This document shows, one piece after another, positions 6,947 through 15,437 of a stretch of 64,000 bases of DNA. The number at the start of each line of letters is the position of its first letter. Positions within the stretch are counted from its first letter, which is position 1. The position numbers and the translations under genes are program-made. This stretch comes from Actinomycetota bacterium (GTDB lineage Bacteria; Actinomycetota; Thermoleophilia; Solirubrobacterales; Solirubrobacteraceae): contig VAXW01000004.1 of the NCBI GenBank assembly GCA_005884115.1, positions 62,001-126,000 on the forward strand, given 5' to 3'. The notes under the pieces are model-generated. The model made no database searches and was not told the DNA's origin. It saw only the letters and a list, made by a program, of their open reading frames with translations.

Positions 6947-8704
6947 CTAGCTAGTCCTTGCGGTCGCAGCGCCGCCCTGGTCCTGCCAGTTGTCCTGGTC
7001 TGTCTCGTTGTGGTTTGCCGAGTAAGCGTTGTTCTCGGCGTCGTTGGACTGATCGACGTCACCGTTGTTCGAGCACGGGCTGTTGACCGCGATCGGCACG
7101 TTGACGTTTTCCTGTTCGCTCTCGGCCTCGCTTTCGGCTGACTGCGAGGTCGAGTTGCTGTTTGAGGCCGACTGGCTCTGGTCGACCTGCTGGCCGCCGT
7201 TGCCGCCAGGGGGGTCATCGCCGCGGCTGACCGACACGCCGGTCGCGGCACCACCCTGGTTCTGCCCGTTGCTCTGGTCGGTGTGGTTGTGGTTGGCCGA
7301 GTACGCGTTGTTCTCGGCGTTGTTGGACTGGTTCACGTCGCCGTTGTTCGATCCCGGGCTGTTGACCGCGATCGGCACGTTGACGTTTGCCTGTTCGCTC
7401 TCGGCCTCGCTTTCGGCTGACTGCGAGGTCGAGTTGCTGTTCGAGGCGGACTGGCTCTGGTCGACCTGCTGGCCGCCGTTGCCCTTTCCGCTCTCGTAGC
7501 CACAGCACGAGCTGTCGCCACCGCCGCTGACCGACACGCCGGTGGCTGCAGCGCCCTGGTTCTGCCAGTTCTGCTGCTCGGTGCTGTTGTGGTTCGCCGA
7601 GTACGCGTTGTTCTCGGCGTTGTTGGACTGGCTCACGTCGCCGTTGTTCGAGTACGGGCTGTTGACCGCAATCGGGACGTTGACGTTGAGCTGTTCGCTC
7701 GAGGCCTCGCTTTCAGCCGACTGCGAGGTTTCGTTGCTGTTCGAGGCGGACTGGCTCTGGCTGACCTCCTGGCCGCCATTGCCCTTCCAGGAAGGATCGC
7801 TCCCGCCGCTGACCGACACGTCGGTGGCGGCACCACCCTGGTTCTGCCTGCTGCCCTGCTCGGTTTCGTTGTAGTTCGCCGAGCGCGCGTTGTTCTCCGC
7901 GCCGTTGGACTGATTCACGTCGCCGTTGTTCGAGTACGGGCTGTTGACCGCAATCGGGACGTTGACGTTGGCCTGTCGCGAGCTGGCTTCGCTCGAGGCC
8001 GACTGGTCGGTGCTGTTTTCGTTGTTCGCGGACTGGGTCTGCTCGACCTCCTGTCCGCCGTTGCCACCAGAGGGGTCCCCGCCGCGGCTGACCGACACGC
8101 CGGTCGCGGCTGCACCCTGGTTCTGCTGGTTTTCCTGCTCGGTGCTGTTGTGGTTGGCCGAGGACGCGTTGTTCTCGGCGTTGTTGGACTGGTTGACCTC
8201 GCCGTTGTTCGATCCCGGGCTGTTGACCGGGATCGGCACGTTGACGTTGGTCTGTTCGCTCTCAGCCTCGCTTTCGGCCGACTGCGAGGTCGAGTTGCTG
8301 TTCGAGGCGGACTGGCTCTGGTCGACCTGCTGACCGCCGTTGCCGCCGTCGGAGCTACCGCCGTCGTTGCTCGTGACGCCGGTGGCGGCTCCGCCCTGGT
8401 TTTGCTGGTTTTCCTGCTCTGTGCTGTTGTAGTTGGCCGACGACGCGTTGTTCTCCGCGCCGTTCGACTGATCCACGTCGCCGTTGTTCGAGTACGGGCT
8501 GTTGACCGCAATCGGCACGTTGACGTTTGCCTGCTGCGAGCTTGCCTCGCTCGAAGCCGACTGTTCTGTGCTGTTTTCATTGCCAGCGGTCTGGGCCTGC
8601 TGGACCTCCTGACCGCCGCCGCCACTTTCGCCCGCGAGCGCTGTGCCCGGGGCCAAGGCGAGCGCACAGATGCTCACCGCCATGGCTAACCAATGGCGTT
8701 TCAT
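6947..8704 (-). CDS. Exported protein with six 92-residue Asn/Gln/Ser-rich tandem repeats
   Basis: A 585-residue protein with a signal peptide (about 1-24, MKRHWLAMAVSICALALA..ALA) and then six tandem units of about 92 residues. Each unit has a QxxQSQSASNSNST stretch, an N-V-N-V-P-I-A-V-N-S-P core, NNGDVxQSNxAENN, and a Gly-rich linker. Units 1 and 3 share one subtype (NENST..SASSEASS), and units 2, 4, 5 and 6 share another. Regular alternation of Asn, Gln, Ser and Ala resembles curlin-like or beta-solenoid repeats, and the NVPIAVNSP core recalls chaplin-type surface proteins; both are comparisons by eye. Unit 4 ends with a unique Cys-Cys. ATG 8704 has AGGAG upstream. The likely role is a surface fibre or matrix component. 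Confidence 0.8.
   Translation of the reverse strand: MKRHWLAMAVSICALALAPGTALAGESGGGGQEVQQAQTAGNENSTEQSASSEASSQQANVNVPIAVNSPYSNNGDVDQSNGAENNASSANYNSTEQENQQNQGGAATGVTSNDGGSSDGGNGGQQVDQSQSASNSNSTSQSAESEAESEQTNVNVPIPVNSPGSNNGEVNQSNNAENNASSANHNSTEQENQQNQGAAATGVSVSRGGDPSGGNGGQEVEQTQSANNENSTDQSASSEASSRQANVNVPIAVNSPYSNNGDVNQSNGAENNARSANYNETEQGSRQNQGGAATDVSVSGGSDPSWKGNGGQEVSQSQSASNSNETSQSAESEASSEQLNVNVPIAVNSPYSNNGDVSQSNNAENNAYSANHNSTEQQNWQNQGAAATGVSVSGGGDSSCCGYESGKGNGGQQVDQSQSASNSNSTSQSAESEAESEQANVNVPIAVNSPGSNNGDVNQSNNAENNAYSANHNHTDQSNGQNQGGAATGVSVSRGDDPPGGNGGQQVDQSQSASNSNSTSQSAESEAESEQENVNVPIAVNSPCSNNGDVDQSNDAENNAYSANHNETDQDNWQDQGGAATARTS
6950..8623 (-). repeat. Six tandem coding repeats of about 276 bp
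   Basis: The DNA encoding the exported repeat protein is itself a tandem array of six copies of about 265-300 bp. Copies remain recognisable at nucleotide level, for example the NSP-SNNGDV segment recurs in each, so unequal crossing-over could change copy number. Confidence 0.8.
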
Positions 8705-8788
8705 CGGATTGCTCCTTTCGAGAGCTTCGAATTGATTACCGAGACCCGGCTCTCGAGAGGTCGAGCAACCCCTCGGAGTCGGACCACT

Positions 8789-8817
8789 CAGCGCCAGGAC
8801 CGGCCGATCCGGCGCTG
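8789..8817 (-). terminator. Hairpin downstream of the Ala/Pro/Thr-rich surface protein gene
   Basis: CAGCGCC (8789-8795) pairs perfectly with GGCGCTG (8811-8817), with an inner GGA/TCC extension. It lies 19 bp beyond the stop of the gene ending at 8836 and before the next minus-strand gene, which suits a terminator or processing stem without a U-tract. Confidence 0.5.
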
Positions 8818-8835
8818 CGAGTCACCCGGGAGGAG

Positions 8836-10272
8836 CTAGCCCGGGCGCTCAGGCATCAATACGAACGGCGCCGGCCAGCGCGACCTGTCGGCAAGTCGCA
8901 AACGGCGCCGTGTCCACGGAGCCCCCAGCACCAGGAGCCCCGCAAGAATGAGAAGCATCAAAGAGCCAAATCCCGACGATGAGCCGCCCGCTGACGAGAA
9001 GCCCGCGGCGGGCGGCGCAGTGTTGAGCAGCGCCGGCGTTCCCAGGCTCGCCGCCGTGGCCATGGCGACGCTGACCGCCGGCGTAAGCGATGAGGCGCCA
9101 CCCGCGCTGGCCAGAAACTGCCATGGGCTCGCGGGCCGCGGCAGCAAGGACGCCGGTGCACGCTGCAAGCCAGGTGTTCGAGACGACGGCGGCAGGCCCT
9201 CGCGCAGGGTCGCTCCTTCAGCGAGCGGCGGGCCGTTGGCGCCCGATAGCGGGCTTGGGGGTGCGGCTCGCGCCGCTGGGGGCGGGGCGCCAGCCGGGGT
9301 CGCGCGCGCGATCAGCGTGAAGAGCCCGCCTTGGCGACCTTCGGGCAAGAGCGTGTCGGCGGCCACGGGCGGCCCCAACGCCGGCGGGAGCGACCCTCCG
9401 GCAGCGCCGACTACGGAGCGCACCGTGCCAGTGAGCGAGCCGACCGTGTCGCTAACCAGGCCGAGCGTTTCCGTCGTGAGCGCGCTGAGCGTGCTCGTGA
9501 CCGGCGACAGCAGCCCGCCCCCGAGACCACTCCCTGGTCCGGCGAGCGAGCCGAGCGTCCCGGTTACCGCGTTGGTCAGCGGGGCCACGGCGTGCGTGAC
9601 CGGAGCGATCGCTTGGCTTGCTGTATTGGTCAGGAGCGACTGGGTTCCGCCCGCGGTTGTGCCGAGCGACCCCGTCGCCGACCCGAGTGTGCGTACGACC
9701 GTCGTCGTGATAGGAGCGGCCGCGCCGATGATGGGCGCGGCCGCGTGCGCGATCGATCGCGCCGCAGGGGTGACAGCCGGGGTCACGGGCGCTGGCGCCG
9801 CGGTCGCAGCCCGCGTGACCGGCACCGCCGCCTTGGTCTTCGTGTGCACCACCGGCGCTGCTGTGTGCGTCACAGGCGCCGCCGCTTCGGTGGCCGCCTG
9901 CTTCGCCGGCGCGGCCGCGTGCACGACAGGCGCGGCCGCGCGGGTTGCGCTGTCCGCGATAGGCGCAGCCGTTTTCGTGCTCGGCGCGGTGCTTTCGGCC
10001 GGCGGTGTGGACGCGCTCGGCGAGGAGGTGACCGCGTGAGTGGCCGGCGCCACCGTCTGCGTTACCGGCGCAGTCGCTTGCGTCACCGGTGCAGTCGCTT
10101 GCGTGACCGGCGCTGCCTTTTGCGTGACGCCTTCCAGGCCTGCGGCAGACGCCCGGTCAGCAAGGACGAGGGTGAGCGCAGTCAGGCATGCGAAAACGCA
10201 ACCAACTAACAGGCTGGCAATCCGTGCCGACACGCGCAGGCATGTCCAGGGATGCTGAGCTTCGCCGAGCAT
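8836..10272 (-). CDS. Exported Ala/Pro/Thr-rich membrane-anchored surface protein
   Basis: A 478-residue protein with an N-terminal export signal (hydrophobic about 17-38, then ADRASAAG as a probable cleavage site). The next 200 residues are low-complexity repeats built on APVTQAT, APVVHAA and APVTHTA. A Gly/Ser/Thr/Leu segment follows, then a Pro-rich stretch. The C-terminus has a single hydrophobic helix (SLMLLILAGLLVLGAPW) followed by RRRLR, which would anchor it in the membrane with its bulk outside. There is no LPxTG sortase motif. The helical A-P-V-T repeats suggest a stalk. It lies just upstream of the six-repeat exported protein in the same direction, so the two may build one surface layer. 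No family was recognised. Confidence 0.65.
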   Translation of the reverse strand: MLGEAQHPWTCLRVSARIASLLVGCVFACLTALTLVLADRASAAGLEGVTQKAAPVTQATAPVTQATAPVTQTVAPATHAVTSSPSASTPPAESTAPSTKTAAPIADSATRAAAPVVHAAAPAKQAATEAAAPVTHTAAPVVHTKTKAAVPVTRAATAAPAPVTPAVTPAARSIAHAAAPIIGAAAPITTTVVRTLGSATGSLGTTAGGTQSLLTNTASQAIAPVTHAVAPLTNAVTGTLGSLAGPGSGLGGGLLSPVTSTLSALTTETLGLVSDTVGSLTGTVRSVVGAAGGSLPPALGPPVAADTLLPEGRQGGLFTLIARATPAGAPPPAARAAPPSPLSGANGPPLAEGATLREGLPPSSRTPGLQRAPASLLPRPASPWQFLASAGGASSLTPAVSVAMATAASLGTPALLNTAPPAAGFSSAGGSSSGFGSLMLLILAGLLVLGAPWTRRRLRLADRSRWPAPFVLMPERPG

Positions 10273-10592
10273 AGCTTTTGGATCCCTAGGAATGCCCAGC
10301 CTTACAGATGAACAAGCAGCTCGTGGGCGTTATGACCACAAAACGCTCGCAAAATGCGAGCTTTTTTGGCTCGCTGTGTCGAGCTCAATCAGCGTTCGAG
10401 ACGACCGAGCGCACGACACCCTAGACCGCGGCTTGAGGCTTGGCGGCCGTCGGTCGGGCGTCGCCGTCGCCTCGCTGATACGCGCACACCCGCCGGCCGC
10501 CTCGCGGCGGCGAGGCGCTTGGGCGCTCATCCGGGAGGGTAGGTCAGTGTCTGAGGACACGTCTCGAGCACGCGGTCCACGAGCGCTTCAAA
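10273..10592. other. Divergent intergenic region with an AT-rich patch
   Basis: The 320 bases between the surface protein gene and a DUF6328 gene are unusually AT-rich from about 10270 to 10375. They include a textbook intrinsic terminator (10345-10367) that no rightward gene explains. A small GTGTC-TGAG-GACAC hairpin sits near 10547. No protein-coding frame here looks real. Confidence 0.45.
10345..10367 (+). terminator. Intrinsic terminator without an obvious upstream gene
   Basis: GCTCGCA (10345-10351), loop AAA, TGCGAGC (10355-10361), then six T residues. On the other strand the stem is followed by GTTTTG, so it could also act leftward, about 75 nt before the start of the surface-protein gene. 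Confidence 0.8.
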
Positions 10593-11234
10593 GTGGCAAT
10601 GCGAACCCACCGAACCGACCGGTCTCCCCCAGAGCTGGTCGCGATCAACGCGGACCGAGGGGGACGCGCGCAGCGCGCTGCTGCGCTCGCGGCCGAGCGC
10701 CACGAGACCGAGCTCGAGCGCTACGACCGCAACCTGAACGAGCTGCTCGGAGAGCTGCGCGTCGCGCTGCCCGGTGTTCAGGTGCTGTTCGCGTTCTTGC
10801 TCGTCGCGCCTTTCAACCAGCGCTTCGGCACCGTGAGCAGTTTCGAGCGAGCGCTGTATCTGTGCGCGCTCCTGCTCACGCTGCTCGCCTCGATCCTGCT
10901 GATCGCGCCGACGATCGTCCACCGTCTCCATTTCCAGCTGGGAGAGAAGGCATACATCGTGCATACCGCGAACCGGTTGATGATCGCCGGGCTGGCGGTC
11001 TTCGCGGCCGCCATGACCTGCGCCGTCCTGCTGGTCACGCACTACCTCTTCGGCCCGGCGCTCGCGATCGTCACGACGGCGTTCGTCGTCGGCGGCTTTG
11101 CGCTCACGTGGTTCGTGCTTCCGATGCACAGCCGGCACGCATGCCTGCGGCGGGATCCCGGGCCCGACCGATCCGCTCCGGCAGGAGATGAGCGAACGCA
11201 GCATCCTCGTCGACGTGGCGGGACTCCGCTGTGA
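10593..11234 (+). CDS. DUF6328 family membrane protein
   Basis: A 213-residue protein of the DUF6328 family. The family signature LNELLGELRVALPGVQVLFAFLL is at about 48-70, followed by PFNQRF. Four hydrophobic segments follow (about 61-75, 88-106, 128-147, 153-172), and the tail is hydrophilic and Arg/Pro-rich. Members are small polytopic membrane proteins of unknown function common in actinobacteria. The start is GTG 10593 or ATG 10599; neither has a strong ribosome site. Confidence 0.75.
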   Translation: MAMRTHRTDRSPPELVAINADRGGRAQRAAALAAERHETELERYDRNLNELLGELRVALPGVQVLFAFLLVAPFNQRFGTVSSFERALYLCALLLTLLASILLIAPTIVHRLHFQLGEKAYIVHTANRLMIAGLAVFAAAMTCAVLLVTHYLFGPALAIVTTAFVVGGFALTWFVLPMHSRHACLRRDPGPDRSAPAGDERTQHPRRRGGTPL

Positions 11235-11324
11235 CCGCCGGGGCCGAGTGAAGTCGGGCTCAATGCCGGGCTGACAACCCTGAAGCGGCGCCGGCTGCGT
11301 GGGCGCCTGTCAGGGTGACTGGCG

Positions 11325-12326
11325 ATGCGTGCGCTCGTAGATCGAGCACGGCTTCTGGCCGCGTGGGCCGAGCAGCGCCCGCTCACGCTGCCGGTGCTCG
11401 CGCTGCTGATCGCATTGCTCGCCTCTGTTGCGATGGCGGGCGTCGCCGGCTTCGGCGCCGTCGACTCCGCGCTGGGGCGCGCCGCGCCGGGCTGGCTCGG
11501 GCTGATCCTCGGCGCCCGGCTGGCGGCATATGCCGGCTATACACTCGCGCATCGCGCCACGCTCACGCCCGCGGGTCAGGCCTCGATCCCCGTCGACGCG
11601 CGCCTGAAGCTGGTCGCCTTCGGGGCTGCTGCAACATCGCTTGCAGGAGGTTTCGCCACCGACCACAGGGCTATGCGCGGCGCGGGCGCGAGCTCCAGGG
11701 AGGCGACGGTGCGCGTTCTCAGCCTCGGAGCGCTCGAGTGGGCGACGCTCGCACCGGTCGCGTGGATCAGCGCGCTCACGCTGCTCGGCTCCGCTCGCGT
11801 GCAAGACGCCGTGACGGTTCCGTGGTCCGTCGGCGTGCCGGTCGGCTGCGCGCTCGCGGGCGCCGCCGCATGGCGGCTGTCCGCCGGCGCGCTGGCGCAC
11901 AAGGGCCCGCTCGCGCGAGCGCTGGCCAGGGTGCTAGACGCGCTTTCGATGCTGCGAGAGCAGCTTCGGCACCCTCTTCTCGGCTGGGCCGGATGGCTCG
12001 GCATGAGCCTCTACTGGGCCGCCGAGATCGTCTCCCTGTGGGCCGCCCTGCGGCTCTTTGCCCTGCATCCCTCGGCGGCCGTCGTGATTCTCGGCTACGC
12101 GACCGGACACGTGCTGACACCGCGGAGCGTGCCGCTGTCCGGCGTCGGCATCACGGAGGTACTGCTGCCGCTGGCGCTCATGTGGGTGGGGCTGCCGCTC
12201 GCGGCCGCGGTGCCCGCCGTGTTCGTGTACCGGGGGGCGGTGCTCGCGCTGTCGATCCCGCCGGCGCTCCTCGCCCGCGGGCAGGTGCGGCAGCTTCTCG
12301 GCGCTCGCCGCGCGCCCGCGCGATGA
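11325..12326 (+). CDS. Polytopic membrane protein, LPG-synthase-TM (UPF0104)-like
   Basis: A 333-residue membrane protein with about eight hydrophobic helices. The layout (paired helices, a loop with GGFATDHRAMR near residue 108-118, and a conserved-looking PLSGVGITEVLLPLAL motif near 268-285) resembles the lysylphosphatidylglycerol-synthase transmembrane family, where P-G-G-x-G-x-x-E motifs occur late in the chain. Such proteins flip or modify lipids, or accompany polysaccharide synthesis. Family assignment is tentative because overall similarity was judged by eye. It is convergent with the GH76 gene. Confidence 0.6.
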   Translation: MRALVDRARLLAAWAEQRPLTLPVLALLIALLASVAMAGVAGFGAVDSALGRAAPGWLGLILGARLAAYAGYTLAHRATLTPAGQASIPVDARLKLVAFGAAATSLAGGFATDHRAMRGAGASSREATVRVLSLGALEWATLAPVAWISALTLLGSARVQDAVTVPWSVGVPVGCALAGAAAWRLSAGALAHKGPLARALARVLDALSMLREQLRHPLLGWAGWLGMSLYWAAEIVSLWAALRLFALHPSAAVVILGYATGHVLTPRSVPLSGVGITEVLLPLALMWVGLPLAAAVPAVFVYRGAVLALSIPPALLARGQVRQLLGARRAPAR

Positions 12327-12357
12327 CCGCTCACGAGAGCCCCCAGGGGAGCTCCAT

Positions 12358-13698
12358 CTACGGCCCGTAGGCGGCAAGCCAGCCGAACAGCTCGACGCTC
12401 GCAGCATCCGTGCGCAGCATGTTCGGTTCCGCCTGGTGTTCTGACATGTCGCTGCCGTCCCACGCCTTCAAATAGAGGCCGCTACCCACACGCGCGTTGG
12501 CGTGGGCGTCGTTTGCGAACGCCAGCGCCATCGGCGCCCAGCGCGCGTCGCCCGTCTGCTGGGCATAGACGAGCATCCAGTGCAGGTAGATCGCGTCGAA
12601 CTGCGGGCCCATGTTGAGGCGATACGCAAAGCGCTGGTACGCAGCGCTCGCGAGCCTGCTCGCCTGCGCGCAGTACTGGTTCGGGCTGGGCGCGCGCAGG
12701 CACAAGAGCTCCTTGGCCTCGATCTCCGGGCCCGCCACGTAGGGCATCGGCGTCGCGTCGCTCTGGGTGCGGGCGTATAGGCCGCCGAGGTCCGCGAAGT
12801 GCGCATCTCCCCAACTCATGAACTTTTCGACCGTCTGCGCGTCGCGCGTGGAGGTCGCTTCCTCCGCGCCCCGCGCGCCTGCGCTCGCGGAGGCGGCGGC
12901 CTGCTCCCAGGCCTGCGCGAGCAGCGCCCCGAGCAGCGACCCGGCCGCCAGGGCCTCGCCCGACTTCTGGCCGTCGGGGGAGTGGTCGGTGTTCCACCAC
13001 AGCCCACCGCCAGCGGCGTCCCAGCCGCGGCGAGCTACGAAGTCGAAGGCGCTCTGCGCGTCGCGCAGCAGGCGCGGCTTGTGCAGCACCCGGTAGGCGT
13101 CGAGGAACGCGATCCCCCACCAGGAGTTGTCGTCGAACCAGGTGTTGGCGCGGCCGCGGTCACCTGGGTAGGGCGCGAACGCGTGCATCGCCGGGTCCCA
13201 GTAGGACTCCGCGCCGTAGTAAACGGCGCTCGCTGCGCGGGCCCGCACGCGTCGGACCAGCTGACGTCGCGCACGCCTGGCCGCGCGCGCCCGGTGGGCC
13301 GCGGCTCGCGCGCCTGGAGGCTTGCCCGGAGGATGCGATCCCTCGGCAAAGGCGTCCAGCGTCCTGCGGTTGGCAGCGCTCGGGTTGGCGGTCGCGATCG
13401 CCGCCAGCGCTTCGAACAGCGGCACCGCTCCCCAGATCGTGGCGAGCGGGTACTTGATGTGCGAGCGCAAGCGCTCGTCGTACCAGCTCAGCGGCACGTT
13501 GCGGTGGCCGTTCCAGATCCCGTGCCTGGTGTCCTTGAACGCGCTTCGCGCTTGTGCGGCGCCCTGTTCTGCCAGCGCCAAAGCGCTCGTCTGCTGTGCC
13601 GAGCGCGCCCCCGCCGCATCTGCGTGCGCGAGCGCCGCCATGAGCACGCACAGCGCGGCCGTGGCGAAGCGAAGCAACCTGTACGGGGTTACGGTCAC
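12358..13698 (-). CDS. Secreted glycoside hydrolase, GH76-like
   Basis: A 446-residue exported protein. The signal peptide (about 1-30) is RLLRFATAALCVLMAALAHADAAGA. The (alpha/alpha)6-barrel features of GH76 are visible: WYDERLRSH, then TWFDDNSWWGIAFLDAY, whose adjacent aspartates fit the catalytic pair, and GGLWWNTDH. GH76 enzymes are endo-alpha-1,6-mannanases, or mannan-modifying enzymes at bacterial and fungal surfaces. An odd Arg/Ala-rich insert (about residues 125-155) precedes AVYYGAESYWD and may reflect sequence or frame problems there. The start chosen is GTG 13698, where the signal peptide begins. It lies 20 bp after the stop of the upstream gene, so co-transcription is likely. Confidence 0.8.
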   Translation of the reverse strand: MTVTPYRLLRFATAALCVLMAALAHADAAGARSAQQTSALALAEQGAAQARSAFKDTRHGIWNGHRNVPLSWYDERLRSHIKYPLATIWGAVPLFEALAAIATANPSAANRRTLDAFAEGSHPPGKPPGARAAAHRARAARRARRQLVRRVRARAASAVYYGAESYWDPAMHAFAPYPGDRGRANTWFDDNSWWGIAFLDAYRVLHKPRLLRDAQSAFDFVARRGWDAAGGGLWWNTDHSPDGQKSGEALAAGSLLGALLAQAWEQAAASASAGARGAEEATSTRDAQTVEKFMSWGDAHFADLGGLYARTQSDATPMPYVAGPEIEAKELLCLRAPSPNQYCAQASRLASAAYQRFAYRLNMGPQFDAIYLHWMLVYAQQTGDARWAPMALAFANDAHANARVGSGLYLKAWDGSDMSEHQAEPNMLRTDAASVELFGWLAAYGP

Positions 13699-13718
13699 GC
13701 GCGCCGCCAGCTTGCCGC

Positions 13719-14369
13719 TCAGCCGATCAGTTCGGTGAGCGCCAACGCGACGATCACCAGACCGAACAGGAACTGGACCGCGTACAGGCCCGCCCGCTCC
13801 GAGTCGAGCGCGTCCTGCAGGTTCTCGGCACCCCGTCGCGGCCGCACGAACAGGGGGCTGCGCTCGCGCGCCCGCCGTCCGTAGATTTCTCGCTCGAGCT
13901 CGATCATCGCCCGGTACCAGTCCGCAGGCGCAAGCAGGTCCTCGATCTGGAGGCCGCGCTCGGCAGCCTCTGCCGCGAGGCACGCTCCATGGCGGCTCAC
14001 CAGTCGCTCCCGCCACCCCGTCTCCTTACGGGCGCGGATCTGGCGATAGGCAGGAACGCTGCTGTAGAGGATGCTCACGACCACGAGCACCGCGAGCAGG
14101 CCCAGGGCCACCCACAGCAGCCAAGAAGTGTGAACGTGGCGAGCGAACACCGCAATCGTGCCCGTCGAGATTCCGGCCACAACCGGGAGCGGCCCCAGCT
14201 GGCGCGAGAACGAGCTGCGCGCGTCGCGCAAGCGGTTGCGCTCGGAGCAGAGACCCTCATACACGAGCCGCAGCGTCGCGCATTCGTCCTCGCCTGCCCG
14301 AGCTGCTCGCCGCCGGCCGGTCACGCCCACCCGCGTATCTATAGACGCTCTAGGTGACGAGCGCCGCAT
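13719..14369 (-). CDS. Hypothetical membrane protein
   Basis: Up to 216 residues, not recognised. A soluble N-terminal part with a likely short coiled coil (about 38-55, GLCSERNRLRDARSSFSRQL) leads into two hydrophobic helices (about 60-76 and 82-104). A cytoplasmic region with EDLLAPADWYRAMIELEREI follows, and a last helix near the C-terminus (LYAVQFLFGLVIVALALTEL). The first start overlaps the cyclase gene by 20 bp. A GTG around residue 14 would remove the overlap. It sits between a cyclase and GH76 in one minus-strand group and could be a membrane partner of that cyclase. Confidence 0.6.
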   Translation of the reverse strand: MRRSSPRASIDTRVGVTGRRRAARAGEDECATLRLVYEGLCSERNRLRDARSSFSRQLGPLPVVAGISTGTIAVFARHVHTSWLLWVALGLLAVLVVVSILYSSVPAYRQIRARKETGWRERLVSRHGACLAAEAAERGLQIEDLLAPADWYRAMIELEREIYGRRARERSPLFVRPRRGAENLQDALDSERAGLYAVQFLFGLVIVALALTELIG

Positions 14370-14874
14370 GCACAGGGGAGGCGGGAAGACCCTTCAGCTG
14401 TCGGATTCCCCGCGTGATCAGCTCGATGCTCGCCGTGTCCGAGATCGCGTCCCTGGCCCGGTCTGTCAGCAGCAGCTCGCCCGGCGCGGCGGCGTCGGCG
14501 ACGCGCGCGGCCGCGTTGACGGTCGTGCCGTACCAGTCGCCGTCGCGCTCGACCGCGGGTCCGGTGTCCAGGCCGATGCGCACGGGCGGGTACCCGTCGC
14601 GGACGCTGAGCGCGAGGATGCGATGCGCGAGCCGCACGGCCACGCGGCAGTTGTTCGCTCGCACCATCACCGCGTCCCCGATCGACTTGACCATCTCGCA
14701 GCCCGCCTCGGCCGCCAGCTCGCGTACCAGGCGATGGAACGCGGTCGCGAGCTCGGTCGCGCACTCATCCCCGTATAGGCACGTGTATTCGGTGAAACCA
14801 CAAAGGTCTGCAAACAGGAATGTCGCCCGCGGGGCGAGATCGTCCGACTGGTCTACTTGAAGTTGAAGTTGCAT
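14350..14874 (-). CDS. Stand-alone class III adenylate/guanylate cyclase
   Basis: A 174-residue protein that is almost only a cyclase catalytic domain. Metal aspartates are D23 (FLFADLCGFTEY) and D67 (KSIGDAVM). The transition-state pair N120 and R124 sits in YGTTVNAAARV, so the enzyme looks intact. The usual Lys/Asp substrate-specifying residues could not be placed, so ATP versus GTP use is open. There is no membrane or sensor domain. ATG 14874 has GGAG upstream. The next gene encodes a membrane protein and overlaps its 3' end. Confidence 0.85.
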   Translation of the reverse strand: MQLQLQVDQSDDLAPRATFLFADLCGFTEYTCLYGDECATELATAFHRLVRELAAEAGCEMVKSIGDAVMVRANNCRVAVRLAHRILALSVRDGYPPVRIGLDTGPAVERDGDWYGTTVNAAARVADAAAPGELLLTDRARDAISDTASIELITRGIRQLKGLPASPVHAALVT

Positions 14875-14924
14875 TGCTGGCTCCGAGATCGAGGTTCTCC
14901 AGCCTCAGCGCCACTGACGGGTCG

Positions 14925-15302
14925 CTAGGTTGGATCCAAGCTGCTCCCTTGGTGCAGCGAGCCCCATCCCGGATAAAGTCGAATCAGAGTGCGCACGCGA
15001 CGCGCGTCCTCGACCAGGATCGCCGTCAGCTCGTCGGCCTCCAGCACCCTGATCGCGCGCGGGTCGCAGATGAAGTAGCGCACCGGAAGCTCGCCCGCGA
15101 CTGCCGCGCCGACCGCCAGCTCGAGCAGTCGTAGGCGCGTGTCGTAGCGGATCTCCCGCAGCGGCCTGTGCGCTCCGTTACCGTCGAGCGCTGCTTCGCG
15201 CACGACCTCGACCACCGCGCTCAGATCGTCGCTCTGCTGCTCGATCGAGCGAAAGTACTCACGCCAGGCCCCAGCCCGCAGCTCCCGTGGTGTGGGCGTC
15301 AT
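14925..15302 (-). CDS. Small protein, possibly DUF5335 family
   Basis: A 125-residue cytosolic protein from ATG 15302. The order of features (an AWREYFRSI start, then REIRYDTRLRLLELAVG, VRYFICDPRAIRV, and a strand-rich end) matches the DUF5335 plan of a predicted YD-repeat-like beta fold. The match is loose. It precedes the stand-alone cyclase on the same strand with a 50-bp gap. The function is unknown. Confidence 0.6.
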   Translation of the reverse strand: MTPTPRELRAGAWREYFRSIEQQSDDLSAVVEVVREAALDGNGAHRPLREIRYDTRLRLLELAVGAAVAGELPVRYFICDPRAIRVLEADELTAILVEDARRVRTLIRLYPGWGSLHQGSSLDPT

Positions 15303-15437
15303 GGAAAGCGCTCTGTCGCGTGGAACCGGCGTTCCTATCGGTGGGTGTGGCGAGGTCACTACCCGGTACCGTAGGCTGCACGGGGCGGCGCGAATACCAC
15401 CCCTAGGGTGCGCCTTTCACACCTCGTGGCGCTGCGT

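Noticed and set aside
8836-8960. LPxTG sortase signal in the Ala/Pro/Thr-rich protein
   Set aside because: There is a C-terminal hydrophobic helix and basic tail, but no LPxTG or close variant before it.
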